Below, piece by piece: positions 8,566 through 17,243 of a DNA stretch of 64,000 nt. Positions within the stretch are counted from its first letter, which is position 1; each line of letters begins with the position of its first letter. The stretch is taken from assembly GCA_035628915.1 (NCBI GenBank), contig DASPIW010000060.1, forward strand, positions 1-64,000, written 5' to 3'. Source of the stretch: JARBUG01 sp035628915 (GTDB lineage: Bacteria; Bacillota; Sulfobacillia; Symbiobacteriales; Symbiobacteriaceae). The notes beneath the pieces are model-generated. The model saw nothing but the letters and a program-made list of their open reading frames with translations. It made no database searches and was not told where the DNA came from. The translations under genes were made by a program, and so were the position numbers.

Positions 8566-9165
8566 TTACTGTTTCACCGCCCTGAACACGTGGTAACCGG
8601 CTTCACGCTCCACGTCCTCAGCGTCGCCGAAGACTTCGGTGAGCTTCTTTTTCATGCTGGGGGCGCCCTGCTTGGTCTGGATCACCACGTAAATCGCACC
8701 GCCAGATTTGAGTGCCTGGTGGGCGTCGTCGATCATCCGGTAAATGGTCTGCTTCCCGGCCCGGATGGGCGGGTTGGTCAGCACCTTATCGAACCGAATG
8801 CCGGCTACCGGCCCCAAGCCATCGCCGGTTCGGACTTCGGCGTTGGTGATGCCGTTCTCCGCCAAGTTGCGCCGGGCGAGGCCAGCGGCACGCTCGTTGA
8901 CATCGACCATGTACACGCGGCCCGCAGTGGCGAGTTTCGCTGCAGCGGTGCCAATAGGACCATACCCGCAACCGAGGTCCAGCACGGTATCGGCAGGGCC
9001 GACTTGCATCGCTTCTATTAATAGAGCGCTGCCAAAGTCCACCCGCTCGCGGGAAAAAACGGCGCTGTCGGTGACGAACGTGAAGGCCATTCCCCGCAGT
9101 TCGGCGGTGAACACGGCCTCGTCGTGCGCCGTTTCGGGGCGGGCGGTGTAGTAGTGCTCCGACAA
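8566..9165 (-). CDS. RsmC/YbxB-like class I SAM-dependent methyltransferase
   Basis: It is 199 aa from the TTG at 9165, which has GGAGGG 6 nt upstream and gives the family start SEHYYTARPE. An upstream in-frame ATG would add 25 unrelated residues. The SAM-binding motif VLDLGCGYGPIG and the catalytic NPPIRAGK motif are present, typical of 16S rRNA guanine-N2 methyltransferases (RsmC/YbxB). In Bacillus the homologue lies between rplL and rpoB; here it is displaced to before the str operon. Confidence 0.88.
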   Translation of the reverse strand: MSEHYYTARPETAHDEAVFTAELRGMAFTFVTDSAVFSRERVDFGSALLIEAMQVGPADTVLDLGCGYGPIGTAAAKLATAGRVYMVDVNERAAGLARRNLAENGITNAEVRTGDGLGPVAGIRFDKVLTNPPIRAGKQTIYRMIDDAHQALKSGGAIYVVIQTKQGAPSMKKKLTEVFGDAEDVEREAGYHVFRAVKQ

Positions 9166-9304
9166 TACGAACCCTCCAGATCCATATGCTCCTGAAAGCG
9201 GTGCGCGCGCAATGTTACCTGAAATTTTGGCGATGCGCAAGGCGCGCGACCCATCAGACGCTCACCTTGGCAGAATTCGATACCAATGGTGCAGATGAAC
9301 AGCG

Positions 9305-10591
9305 CTAATCCGACGAGGCCATCGCCAGACTCTCTCCGGGGGCCGCACTGGAGATCTTCAGGGACATCAGTGTCGCCACGAAGCAGATCACCCCGGCGAT
9401 CATGAAACTGGGCGTATAGCTGCCAAACAGGTTGTGGAGATAGCCGGCGCCGGAGGCCGCCACCGCCGCCCCCAGCTGGTGCGCCGCGTAAATCCACCCA
9501 TATACCCGGCCGGCGTTTTGCTTGCCGAACAGGTCGGAAGCCAGGCGGACCGTCGGCGGGACAGTGGCAACCCAGTCCAGCCCGTAAAAGACGATGAACA
9601 GCATGAGCGCCGGGACGCCCATCTCATAGGCATACGGCAGGAAGATGAGCGAGAGGCCGCGCAGGCCATAGTACCAGGCCAGGAGTTTGCGACAATCCAC
9701 GCGGTCGGACAGCCAGCCCGAAATCAGGGTGCCGAACACGTCGACCACGCCGATGACCGCCAGAAAGGAGGCTGCCGTCACCTCCGGCAGACCGTGTTCC
9801 ACAGAGGCGGGAATCAGGTGGGTACCAATCAAGCCGGCGGTAGTAAGCCCGCAGATAGCGAAGGTGCCCGCCAGCAGGAGAAAATCGCGGTTCGCTGCGC
9901 AGCGCCACAGGGTCTTCATGGCAGCGGCGAAGGGGTTGCCTGAGTGCTGTGGCCGGACCGGCTCAAAACCCGGGTCGGCGCCGTAGGGCAGCAGGCCAAC
10001 GTCGCGAGGATAGTTGCGCACAAACCCGATGACCAGTGGCGCGACCAGCAGGGCGCCGCCTGATACTACGAGGATCGCCGAGCGCCACCCGCCCGCGGCC
10101 GTCACCGAGGCCAGCGAGGGTAGGAAGATCAACTGGCCGGTCGCATTCGCCACAGAGAGAATGCCGACGACTAAGCCGCGCCTGGCAACAAACCACCGGT
10201 TGGAAACCGTAGCCGCCACCCAACCAGCCAGGGAGCCGGAGCCAATTCCTACGAGCAAGCCCCAAAGCACATACAAGTGCCAGGGGGCGGAGATCCAGCG
10301 GGTCAGGCCCGTCGCCGTCGCAAGCAGCAGCAGCGCTCCGGTCATGGTTGCCCGCATCCCGATGCGCTCCATAACCGCAGCAGCGAATGGGCCACACAAC
10401 CCGAACAGCGCCAGGTTAATGGAAACCGCCAGCGAGATAGTCGCCCTGTCCCAGCCAAACTCGTGCTCCAGCGGAAGCATCAGCACCCCGGGCGTGGAAC
10501 GGACACCGGCAGCCCCGAGCATGCCGAGAAAGGTGACAGCCACCACGATCCACCCGTAATGGATGCGACCGCGGAACAACGGCTTGTTCAT
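9305..10591 (-). CDS. MFS transporter, oxalate/monocarboxylate (OFA/MCT-like) type
   Basis: It is 428 aa from the ATG at 10591 (MNKPLFRGRIHYGWIVV), which has GGAGGAG upstream. About twelve hydrophobic segments are visible. The N-terminal R-x-HYGW entry is typical of monocarboxylate-porter-like MFS proteins, and a loop VSNRWFVARRGLVVGI matches their motif between helices 4 and 5. The substrate is unknown; an organic acid is plausible from the subfamily. It stands alone with its own promoter between the rpoBC block and the methyltransferase. Confidence 0.85.
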   Translation of the reverse strand: MNKPLFRGRIHYGWIVVAVTFLGMLGAAGVRSTPGVLMLPLEHEFGWDRATISLAVSINLALFGLCGPFAAAVMERIGMRATMTGALLLLATATGLTRWISAPWHLYVLWGLLVGIGSGSLAGWVAATVSNRWFVARRGLVVGILSVANATGQLIFLPSLASVTAAGGWRSAILVVSGGALLVAPLVIGFVRNYPRDVGLLPYGADPGFEPVRPQHSGNPFAAAMKTLWRCAANRDFLLLAGTFAICGLTTAGLIGTHLIPASVEHGLPEVTAASFLAVIGVVDVFGTLISGWLSDRVDCRKLLAWYYGLRGLSLIFLPYAYEMGVPALMLFIVFYGLDWVATVPPTVRLASDLFGKQNAGRVYGWIYAAHQLGAAVAASGAGYLHNLFGSYTPSFMIAGVICFVATLMSLKISSAAPGESLAMASSD

Positions 10592-10636
10592 GAAGTGCTC
10601 CTCCGTTCGATGCGGCGTCCGGCACATATGGTCACT

Positions 10637-10665
10637 ATGGTAAGGGGCGCCCCGCTTGCTGTCAA
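10637..10665 (-). promoter_or_regulatory. Promoter of the MFS gene
   Basis: Consensus TTGACA (10665-10660) and TACCAT (10642-10637) on the minus strand are separated by 17 bp. They end about 45 nt before the MFS start codon. The -35 is perfect and the -10 matches four of six bases. Confidence 0.7.
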
Positions 10666-10687
10666 CGCAAGACGTGCGCCCACTCAT

Positions 10688-11075
10688 CCTCTAGAGCGGG
10701 CTGCCCCAGACAGGACCCCCTCCGTTCGGCATTTTTCGTACTCCCGGCATCATCCGCCTGGAAAGAAATCGGGCTCTGCCCTCGCTCCACTTTTGCAAGG
10801 TTCACCCCCCGCTTGCGGGCAAAGATGGATGGAAAGGGACCTTTCAGTGGTTTTTGGGCCTCAAAACAGGGGTTTTCCGCTGACTGAGTCCACATTTGCA
10901 CGTGTTGATGAGCCCGGCCCTGCAGAAGTGGATCAGAGATCCGTCGGGTCTCAGTCAGAGAGGAGGCGTCAGAGTTCGAGGTTTCCCGGCCTGCACGACA
11001 CTGGGCGAATCGCGAGACATTTATTACAGTCTCGGCGCCACTTGGCTGTCAAGACCTTAATCACGAGTGCACAAT
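10688..11075. other. Gene-free stretch upstream of the MFS promoter
   Basis: No convincing gene is seen in either direction. The open frames here lack ribosome sites and family features. Apart from the terminator hairpin at its right edge, I see no repeat or RNA structure I can name. Confidence 0.5.
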
Positions 11076-11101
11076 ACGGCGCGCCCCAAGAGGCGCGCCG
11101 T
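11076..11101 (-). terminator. Hairpin after the BNR lipoprotein gene
   Basis: A perfect 10-bp stem ACGGCGCGCC/GGCGCGCCGT with a 6-nt loop lies 39 nt past the stop codon of the 710-aa lipoprotein gene. The following minus-strand sequence (ATTGTG) has only a weak T-run, so termination strength is uncertain. Confidence 0.5.
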
Positions 11102-11139
11102 TGCGAAATTCTACACGACCGCTTCATGCACAAATTCAC

Positions 11140-13272
11140 TCACGACTCCGAGGCGACATCTGCTGACGATGCCCAGTTCGGGCGAATCTCCGTCCAGCTC
11201 CTCCCCCCGTCGGTGGTGACCCACAGTTTTCCCTGTACTGCGAAGCCGGTTCGTTCATCGAGGAATTGCACGGACGCCAGGGCTGACAGGTCAATCTCCC
11301 AGGGCACAGGCTCCCATGTTCGGCCCCCGTCGCGGGTCCAGTTCAAAGTCCGAAGTTCATACTCGCCGATGTATGCCACCTTTGGCGAAAGGAAAGCGGG
11401 ACGCCGCTCGCCATCCCATTCCGACCGCTTCTCCCAGGTCCGGCCGCCGTCCGATGTCCAATAGAGCACCCGCGAACCCAGGCGCATCCCCTCCGTCCGT
11501 ACACCGGCCGCCGTGAAGTAGCCCTCCGCCGGATTGAGGAAGGTCGGTGCCCAGACCCAGACCTGATCCCCCTCCGGCAGGTCCACGGTCGCCGGGCTCC
11601 AGGTCCGCCCCCCGTCCTCGGTTCGCCAGAGACCCACCCGGCCAGGCCCCACTGCCCAACCGTGAAGTTGGTCGGCGAACTGCACTTCCAGTGCCGCTGG
11701 GAGCCCGGAGTCCGCGTCGCTCACCATCTGCCAGGAGCGCCCGCCGTCACGGGTCTGGTACAAGGAGCCGCGGTTTGTGACTTCAGGGTACTTTGGCTGA
11801 ACCAGCGCCCACCCGGTCTGTTCGTCTACAAAGGTCAGCGCCGCCGGACGGGCGAAGGCGTACGGAGCTTTCACTTCCGAAGCCGCCCAGGTCTGCCCGC
11901 CATCGACGCTGCACAAGAGGGTGAGGTGGCTGCTGTCCGAAGTCCAGCGGCCGTCGGGCCCGGTGCTGTCGCACCCCAATGCCACCGCCGCAGTATTGTT
12001 GTCAAAATACTCCGCCTGGCGCCGGTAGAGGCGTCCGGTGCAGCGCTGCATGGCGCCCGGGGTAACATCCCACCATGTCGCCCCGCCATCGCCGGTTCGC
12101 AGAATACGCCCGGCCCAGTCAACCCCCCACCCCTCCGTCGGTGACCACATCTTGGCGGAGCGAAGCAGCAGGGTCTGCCGCTCTGCATTGCCCTCGACCG
12201 GGGGAGTGACCTCCCCCGAGTAGACCACAGCCCAGCGCTTCCCGCCCTCCTGCCGGAAATCGGCACGCCCCCCATCTGGGGTGAGCACCGGGTCAGCAAC
12301 AGCGGGGCGCACTTCAGCCCAGAACTCCAGCCGGACAGGCTCAGCCGGCGGCTCCGGCCACCACAACTGCCACATGTGGTAGTTGCTCTCCTGGTTCAGG
12401 GCAGGGAAGATCTGAAGCGGCGCCTCACCTGGCGCAGCCTGTGCACGGTATACCCGCCACTCGCCGTAGTCGGTGCCACCGACCTGAATAGCCAGTGACA
12501 GCGGCCATGTGGGGTGCTCGGGGATAACAGGATGATTGCCGCTATAGCCCATCTCGGGCGCCCGGGCAACAGCTTTCACCTCGTTGCCGGCCCATTGTGC
12601 CTCCACGTCCACTCCGATCTCCTGCCAGGTCCGGGCCATCAGATCAACCACATACGTCGTTGTGGGCCGCGTAGATGGCTTGTTGCAGCCGTCACACCGA
12701 TCGGTCTCCACCAGGATCCGACTGCCATCGGGGGAAGGGACCCAGTGTGTCGCCACCCGCCCGGAGAAAATCTCCGGCATGAACGGAGCAATTTGGCCGG
12801 TTTCGGGCTGAAACTCCAGCCAGGTGTCCTGCCAAGGCTGGCCGTAGCGGACATAGTAGAGCAGGGTGCCCTGTGCCGACCAACGAACCACAGGTTCACT
12901 CAACTGATGAATCTCCGGTGCCACATACCACGCCCGGTCACCGGCGTCGGAGAGAAGCCATAGCTCCTGGGTGTGCGGCCACCTGCCGGGAAGAAGGACG
13001 GCTCCCCACTTGCCATCCGGCGACGCTGAGCGCCAGCCGAAGCTATCCTTCCGCAGCTCGTTTGGCAGCTGCTCTACGGAGACGGCTGTGCCAGGCCGAA
13101 ATTGCGGTCGCACGACCTCCGCCGGGGCCGGCGCCGGCTCCGGGGGCGGGTTCGGCGCCGGCGACGGCGCCTCCGCCACAGGGGCCGGGGGAGCGGGGCT
13201 CTGCTGAGGCGGACTCTGTCGCGTACACCCCATTATTGCCACTACCAACAAGCAAGCCAGGCCTCGCTTCAC
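11140..13272 (-). CDS. Secreted lipoprotein with BNR/Asp-box (YCF48-like) repeats
   Basis: This 710-aa protein has a lipoprotein signal (VAIMGC, lipidated Cys16) and a Pro/Ala-rich linker at about 18-55. The middle is beta-rich. The C-terminal half carries seven Asp-box motifs: GDGGATW, VDGGQTW, RDGGRSW, EDGGRTW, SDGGRTW, RDGGRTW and TDGGRSW. Such repeats build beta-propellers, as in sialidases and YCF48/HCF136. No sialidase catalytic set was recognised, so the role is probably binding or assembly at the cell surface. The GTG start at 13272 has GGGGGGAGGTG upstream. It lies between rpoC and the MFS gene, where Firmicutes normally have none. Confidence 0.88.
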   Translation of the reverse strand: MKRGLACLLVVAIMGCTRQSPPQQSPAPPAPVAEAPSPAPNPPPEPAPAPAEVVRPQFRPGTAVSVEQLPNELRKDSFGWRSASPDGKWGAVLLPGRWPHTQELWLLSDAGDRAWYVAPEIHQLSEPVVRWSAQGTLLYYVRYGQPWQDTWLEFQPETGQIAPFMPEIFSGRVATHWVPSPDGSRILVETDRCDGCNKPSTRPTTTYVVDLMARTWQEIGVDVEAQWAGNEVKAVARAPEMGYSGNHPVIPEHPTWPLSLAIQVGGTDYGEWRVYRAQAAPGEAPLQIFPALNQESNYHMWQLWWPEPPAEPVRLEFWAEVRPAVADPVLTPDGGRADFRQEGGKRWAVVYSGEVTPPVEGNAERQTLLLRSAKMWSPTEGWGVDWAGRILRTGDGGATWWDVTPGAMQRCTGRLYRRQAEYFDNNTAAVALGCDSTGPDGRWTSDSSHLTLLCSVDGGQTWAASEVKAPYAFARPAALTFVDEQTGWALVQPKYPEVTNRGSLYQTRDGGRSWQMVSDADSGLPAALEVQFADQLHGWAVGPGRVGLWRTEDGGRTWSPATVDLPEGDQVWVWAPTFLNPAEGYFTAAGVRTEGMRLGSRVLYWTSDGGRTWEKRSEWDGERRPAFLSPKVAYIGEYELRTLNWTRDGGRTWEPVPWEIDLSALASVQFLDERTGFAVQGKLWVTTDGGRSWTEIRPNWASSADVASES

Positions 13273-13326
13273 GGAAGCTCACCTCCCCCCTTTGACGCCA
13301 GCCATTACGGTATTGTTGCGCAAAAT

Positions 13327-13354
13327 GGGCCCGCCCGAAACGTCGGTCGGGCCC
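13327..13354 (-). terminator. Hairpin with T-run at the distal end of the rpoC-BNR gap
   Basis: A 12-bp stem with one mismatch (GGGCCCGCCCGA with TCGGTCGGGCCC, 4-nt loop) is followed on the minus strand by ATTTTG. Its arms share the GGGCCCGACCG sequence with the rpoC terminator at 13656-13684, so the two look like duplicated terminators bracketing the palindrome. Confidence 0.6.
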
Positions 13355-13368
13355 TCAGGGCCTGCCCC

Positions 13369-13642
13369 GGGGCCAACGCCCTGCACAGCCGAGCAGCCGG
13401 ATGCATGAAGATAGCTGCCGCATTCACTCGGCGACCTGCTAGCCCGGGCGCCGGGGCCGACCAAGAGTTGAGGCGGCGCCGAAACGAAGTGAAGCGCCGA
13501 GGCCCGGAGGGGCCGTCTGCGGAACGTGCAGACGGCCCCCCGGCCCCGGCGCCCGGGCGTCATTACGGGCTAGCGGAGCCGATGGCGCGGCGGCGTCTTC
13601 ATGCATCCGGCTGCGCCCCCCGGTGCAGGGCGTTGACCCCGA
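13369..13642. repeat. Large imperfect palindrome (possible MITE-like element or structured RNA)
   Basis: Nested inverted repeats span nearly the whole rpoC-BNR gap. The arms contain CAACGCCCTGCAC (13374-13386) against 13623-13635, an exact 19-bp match (13393-13411 against 13596-13614), and an exact 16-bp match (13443-13458 against 13542-13557). A further 12-bp hairpin sits at 13509-13539 and a small one at 13474-13499. No coding potential is convincing. Either strand would fold into one long branched hairpin. Confidence 0.8.
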
Positions 13643-13655
13643 AAAGGCCAAAAAG

Positions 13656-13684
13656 GGGCCCGACCGGAAAACCCGGTCGGGCCC
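13656..13684 (-). terminator. rpoC transcription terminator
   Basis: A perfect 12-bp stem GGGCCCGACCGG/CCGGTCGGGCCC with a 5-nt loop begins 6 nt after the rpoC stop. On the minus strand it is followed within two bases by TTTTT (13654-13650). This is a standard intrinsic terminator. Confidence 0.9.
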
Positions 13685-13690
13685 TGCCAA

Positions 13691-16600
13691 CTAGTCGTCG
13701 CTGCCTTCGAGCTGTTCAGCGTAAACCTCGTCCTCGGTCATGACCCGGATGCTGCGGTAACGGTTCATTCCCGTACCAGCCGGCACCAGCTTGCCGATGA
13801 TGACGTTCTCCTTGAGGCCGAGCAGCGGGTCCCGCTTGCCCTTAATGGCCGCATCGGTCAACACGCGGGTCGTTTCCTGGAACGAAGCGGCAGACAGGAA
13901 GGAGTCGGTGGCGAGCGAGGCCTTGGTGATGCCGAGCAACATCGGCCGTGCTACGGCAGGCACGCCGCCGTCCATGATCACCCGCTCGTTCTCGTCCTCG
14001 AAGTCGAAGATGTCGGTGAACTGGCCGGGCAGCAGTTCGGTGTCGCCCGGGTCCTCCACCTTGACCTTGCGCAGCATCTGGCGAACCATGACCTCGATGT
14101 GCTTGTCGTTAATATCCACGCCCTGCAGGTTATAAACCTTCTGCACTTCGCGCAACAGGTACATCTGCACGCCGCGGAGACCCTTGACACGCAGCAGGTC
14201 ATGCGGGTTGACGGAGCCTTCGGTCAGCTCGTCGCCGGCCTCCACGTAAGATCCGTCGCGCGCCTTGACACGGGCGCCGTACGGGATGGAGTAGGTGGTC
14301 GCTTCACCGTCTTCCGACGTGATGGTGATCTCCTTGCGGCCCTTGTTGTCGGCGATGCTAACCTGGCCGTCGAGTTCGGCGATGACCGCCTGGCCCTTGG
14401 GCTTACGGGCTTCAAAGAGTTCTTCGACGCGGGGGAGACCCTGGGTGATGTCGTCGCCAGCCACACCGCCGGTGTGGAAGGTACGCATCGTCAGCTGGGT
14501 GCCCGGCTCGCCGATGGACTGCGCTGCGATGATGCCGACAGCCTCGCCCACGTCGACCAGGCGCCCGGTGGCCAGGTTGCGGCCGTAGCACAGGCGGCAG
14601 GTGCCGAAGCGCGAGCGGCAGGTCAGGACCGAGCGAATCGTGACTTCGGTGATGCCCGAAGCCTTGACCTTCTCGGCCAGTTCCTCGTCGATCATCTCGT
14701 TGGCGTAAACGATGATCTCGCCGGTCTCGGGATGCTCGACGTCGTACAGAGCCACGCGGCCGATGATGTGCGGCGTAATGGGCTCGGTGACGGTCTCGCC
14801 TTCCTTCTGCTCGACCCAGGTGATGCCTGCAGTGGTGCCGCAGTCGTCCTCACGGACGATCACATCCTGGGCGACGTCGACCAGACGGCGGGTCAGGTAA
14901 CCCGAGTCTGCCGTACGGAGCGCCGTGTCGGCCAGGCCCTTGCGGGTGCCGTGCGTGGAGAGGAAGTACTCCAGGACGGTCAGGCCTTCGCGGAAGTTCG
15001 CCTTGACGGGCAGTTCGACGATCTTGCCGGAGGGGTCGGCCATCAGGCCGCGCATGCCGGCGAGCTGCGTAATCTGCGAAATGTTGCCGCGGGCGCCGGA
15101 CTTCATCATCATATTGACGGGGTTGAAGTCCTCCATGGTCTTGACCAGGGTCTTGGTGACGGCGTCCTTGGCTTCCGTCCAGATGGCGATGACCCGCTGG
15201 TAGCGCTCGTCGTTGGTGATGAGGCCGCGCTTGTAATTGCGCTCGACCTCTTCAACCCGCTTCTCGGCGTCTCCCAGGATCGTGGCCTTCTCAGCCGGCA
15301 CCCGGATGTCGGCGATCGCAATCGTGGAGCCGGACCGGGTGGCGAACTTGAAGCCAAGCTGCTTGATGTTGTCCGTCTGCTCCGCGGTCTTCACGGTCCC
15401 GAGACGCCGATAGGCCATGTCGATGATCTTGCCCATCTGCTTCTTCTCGACGACGACGTTCATATACCGGAGCTTCGGATGGAGGATTTCGTTGAAGATC
15501 ATGCGGCCGACGGTCGTCTTGACCCGCTTGCCGGCCACGGAGCCCCAGTTGTCCTTGTGCTCCCACCACTCCTCCGACCCTTCCTCCAATTCCGGAGGCG
15601 GAGCGGGGAAGCGGATTTCAACCCAGGTGTGCAGGTCCATCGCACCGGTCTGGTAGGCCATAATCGCCTCATGCGGGTGGCTGTAGGAAGCCGCCGGCGG
15701 GGCGTCGGGCTTCGCCAGGGTCAGGTAGTACGAACCGAGCAGCATATCCTTGGACGGCGTGATGACAGGGGCGCCGTCCTTGGGGTTGAGGATGTTGTGG
15801 GCCGCCAGCATGAGAACGCGGGCTTCGGCCTGCGCCTCGGCGGAAAGCGGCACGTGAACGGCCATCTGGTCGCCGTCAAAGTCGGCGTTGTACGCCGTGC
15901 AGACGAGCGGATGGATGTTGATGGCCTTGCCCTCGACGAGCACCGGCTCGAACGCCTGAATGCCCAGGCGGTGCAGGGTTGGGGCACGGTTGAGGAGGAC
16001 GGGATGTTCCTTGATGACGTCCTCAAGCACGTCCCAGACTTCGGGCTTCACCCGCTCCACCATGCGCTTGGCGCTTTTGATGTTGTGGGCGTAGCCTTCG
16101 TTGACCAGCTTCTTCATAACGAAGGGTTTGAAGAGTTCCAGGGCCATCTCCTTGGGGAGACCGCACTGGTGCAGCTTCATGTGTGGGCCGACCACGATGA
16201 CCGAACGGCCGGAGTAGTCGACGCGCTTGCCCAGCAGGTTCTGGCGGAACCGGCCCTGCTTGCCCTTGAGCATGTCGCTCAGGGACTTAAGGGGGCGGTT
16301 GCCGGGGCCCGTCACCGGGCGCCCGCGGCGGCCGTTGTCAATCAGGGCGTCCACTGCTTCCTGGAGCATGCGCTTTTCGTTGCGGACGATGATGTCCGGA
16401 GCACCCAGGTCCAGGAGCCGCTTGAGGCGGTTGTTGCGGTTGATGACCCGACGGTACAGGTCGTTCAGGTCGGAGGTGGCGAACCGGCCGCCGTCGAGCT
16501 GTACCATGGGGCGCAGGTCGGGCGGTATGACCGGAATGACGTCCAGGACCATCCAGGACGGGTCATTGCCGGACTTGCGGAACGCCTCGACCACGTCCAG

Positions 16601-17227
16601 GCGGCGGATCGCGCGGATCTTGCGCTGGCCGGAGACGGTCTTCAGCTCGTGGCGCAGTTCGCCGGAGAGCTTGTCGAGATCGAGTTCCTCCAACAGCTTC
16701 TTGATCGCTTCGGCGCCCATGCCGGCCTTGAACTGGTTGCCATACTTCTCGCGGTACTCCCGGTACTCGTTCTCCGTCAGAAGCTGCTTCTCCATGAGCG
16801 GGGTGTTGCCAGGATCGATCACGATATAGCTGGCGAAGTAAAGCACCTTTTCCAGCGCGCGGGGGCTGATGTCGAGAATCAGGCCCATGCGGGACGGAAT
16901 GCCCTTGAAATACCAGATATGCGAAACCGGAGCCGCCAGTTCGATGTGGCCCATGCGCTCCCGGCGGACCTTGGCCCGGGTAACTTCCACGCCGCAGCGG
17001 TCGCAGACGATGCCCTTGTAACGGACCCGCTTATACTTGCCGCAGTGGCATTCCCAGTCGCGCTGCGGACCGAAGATCTTCTCGCAGAACAGGCCTTCAC
17101 GCTCGGGTTTCAGCGTCCGGTAGTTGATCGTCTCAGGCTTCTTGACCTCACCCCGGGACCAGTTCCGGATCCGCTCGGGAGAGGCGAGGCCGATTCGCAT
17201 CGAGTCAAAGTAATTGACGTCAAGCAC
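13691..17227 (-). CDS. rpoC: DNA-directed RNA polymerase subunit beta'
   Basis: The 1178-aa protein has the Firmicutes beta' length. The N-terminal zinc site is C60-x-C62 ... C75-x-x-C78, the catalytic NADFDGDQMAVH lies near residue 450, and the second zinc cluster CRSRFGTCRLC is in the C-terminal half. The trigger loop/bridge helix region (MRGLMADPSGKIVELPV, QSIGEPGTQLTMRTFHTGG) is intact. It starts 16 nt after the rpoB stop. A shadow frame of 1110 aa on the opposite strand is not credible. Confidence 0.99.
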   Translation of the reverse strand: MLDVNYFDSMRIGLASPERIRNWSRGEVKKPETINYRTLKPEREGLFCEKIFGPQRDWECHCGKYKRVRYKGIVCDRCGVEVTRAKVRRERMGHIELAAPVSHIWYFKGIPSRMGLILDISPRALEKVLYFASYIVIDPGNTPLMEKQLLTENEYREYREKYGNQFKAGMGAEAIKKLLEELDLDKLSGELRHELKTVSGQRKIRAIRRLDVVEAFRKSGNDPSWMVLDVIPVIPPDLRPMVQLDGGRFATSDLNDLYRRVINRNNRLKRLLDLGAPDIIVRNEKRMLQEAVDALIDNGRRGRPVTGPGNRPLKSLSDMLKGKQGRFRQNLLGKRVDYSGRSVIVVGPHMKLHQCGLPKEMALELFKPFVMKKLVNEGYAHNIKSAKRMVERVKPEVWDVLEDVIKEHPVLLNRAPTLHRLGIQAFEPVLVEGKAINIHPLVCTAYNADFDGDQMAVHVPLSAEAQAEARVLMLAAHNILNPKDGAPVITPSKDMLLGSYYLTLAKPDAPPAASYSHPHEAIMAYQTGAMDLHTWVEIRFPAPPPELEEGSEEWWEHKDNWGSVAGKRVKTTVGRMIFNEILHPKLRYMNVVVEKKQMGKIIDMAYRRLGTVKTAEQTDNIKQLGFKFATRSGSTIAIADIRVPAEKATILGDAEKRVEEVERNYKRGLITNDERYQRVIAIWTEAKDAVTKTLVKTMEDFNPVNMMMKSGARGNISQITQLAGMRGLMADPSGKIVELPVKANFREGLTVLEYFLSTHGTRKGLADTALRTADSGYLTRRLVDVAQDVIVREDDCGTTAGITWVEQKEGETVTEPITPHIIGRVALYDVEHPETGEIIVYANEMIDEELAEKVKASGITEVTIRSVLTCRSRFGTCRLCYGRNLATGRLVDVGEAVGIIAAQSIGEPGTQLTMRTFHTGGVAGDDITQGLPRVEELFEARKPKGQAVIAELDGQVSIADNKGRKEITITSEDGEATTYSIPYGARVKARDGSYVEAGDELTEGSVNPHDLLRVKGLRGVQMYLLREVQKVYNLQGVDINDKHIEVMVRQMLRKVKVEDPGDTELLPGQFTDIFDFEDENERVIMDGGVPAVARPMLLGITKASLATDSFLSAASFQETTRVLTDAAIKGKRDPLLGLKENVIIGKLVPAGTGMNRYRSIRVMTEDEVYAEQLEGSDD

Positions 17228-17243
17228 CGATCAGCAACCTCCC

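Noticed and set aside
10662..10901. 79-codon minus-strand frame in the MFS upstream gap
   Set aside because: It overlaps the MFS promoter and lacks an RBS and any known family feature.
13102..13743. Long plus-strand frames across the rpoC-BNR palindrome
   Set aside because: They read through terminators and inverted repeats. The translations are low-complexity Arg/Pro/Ala strings with no homology signs.
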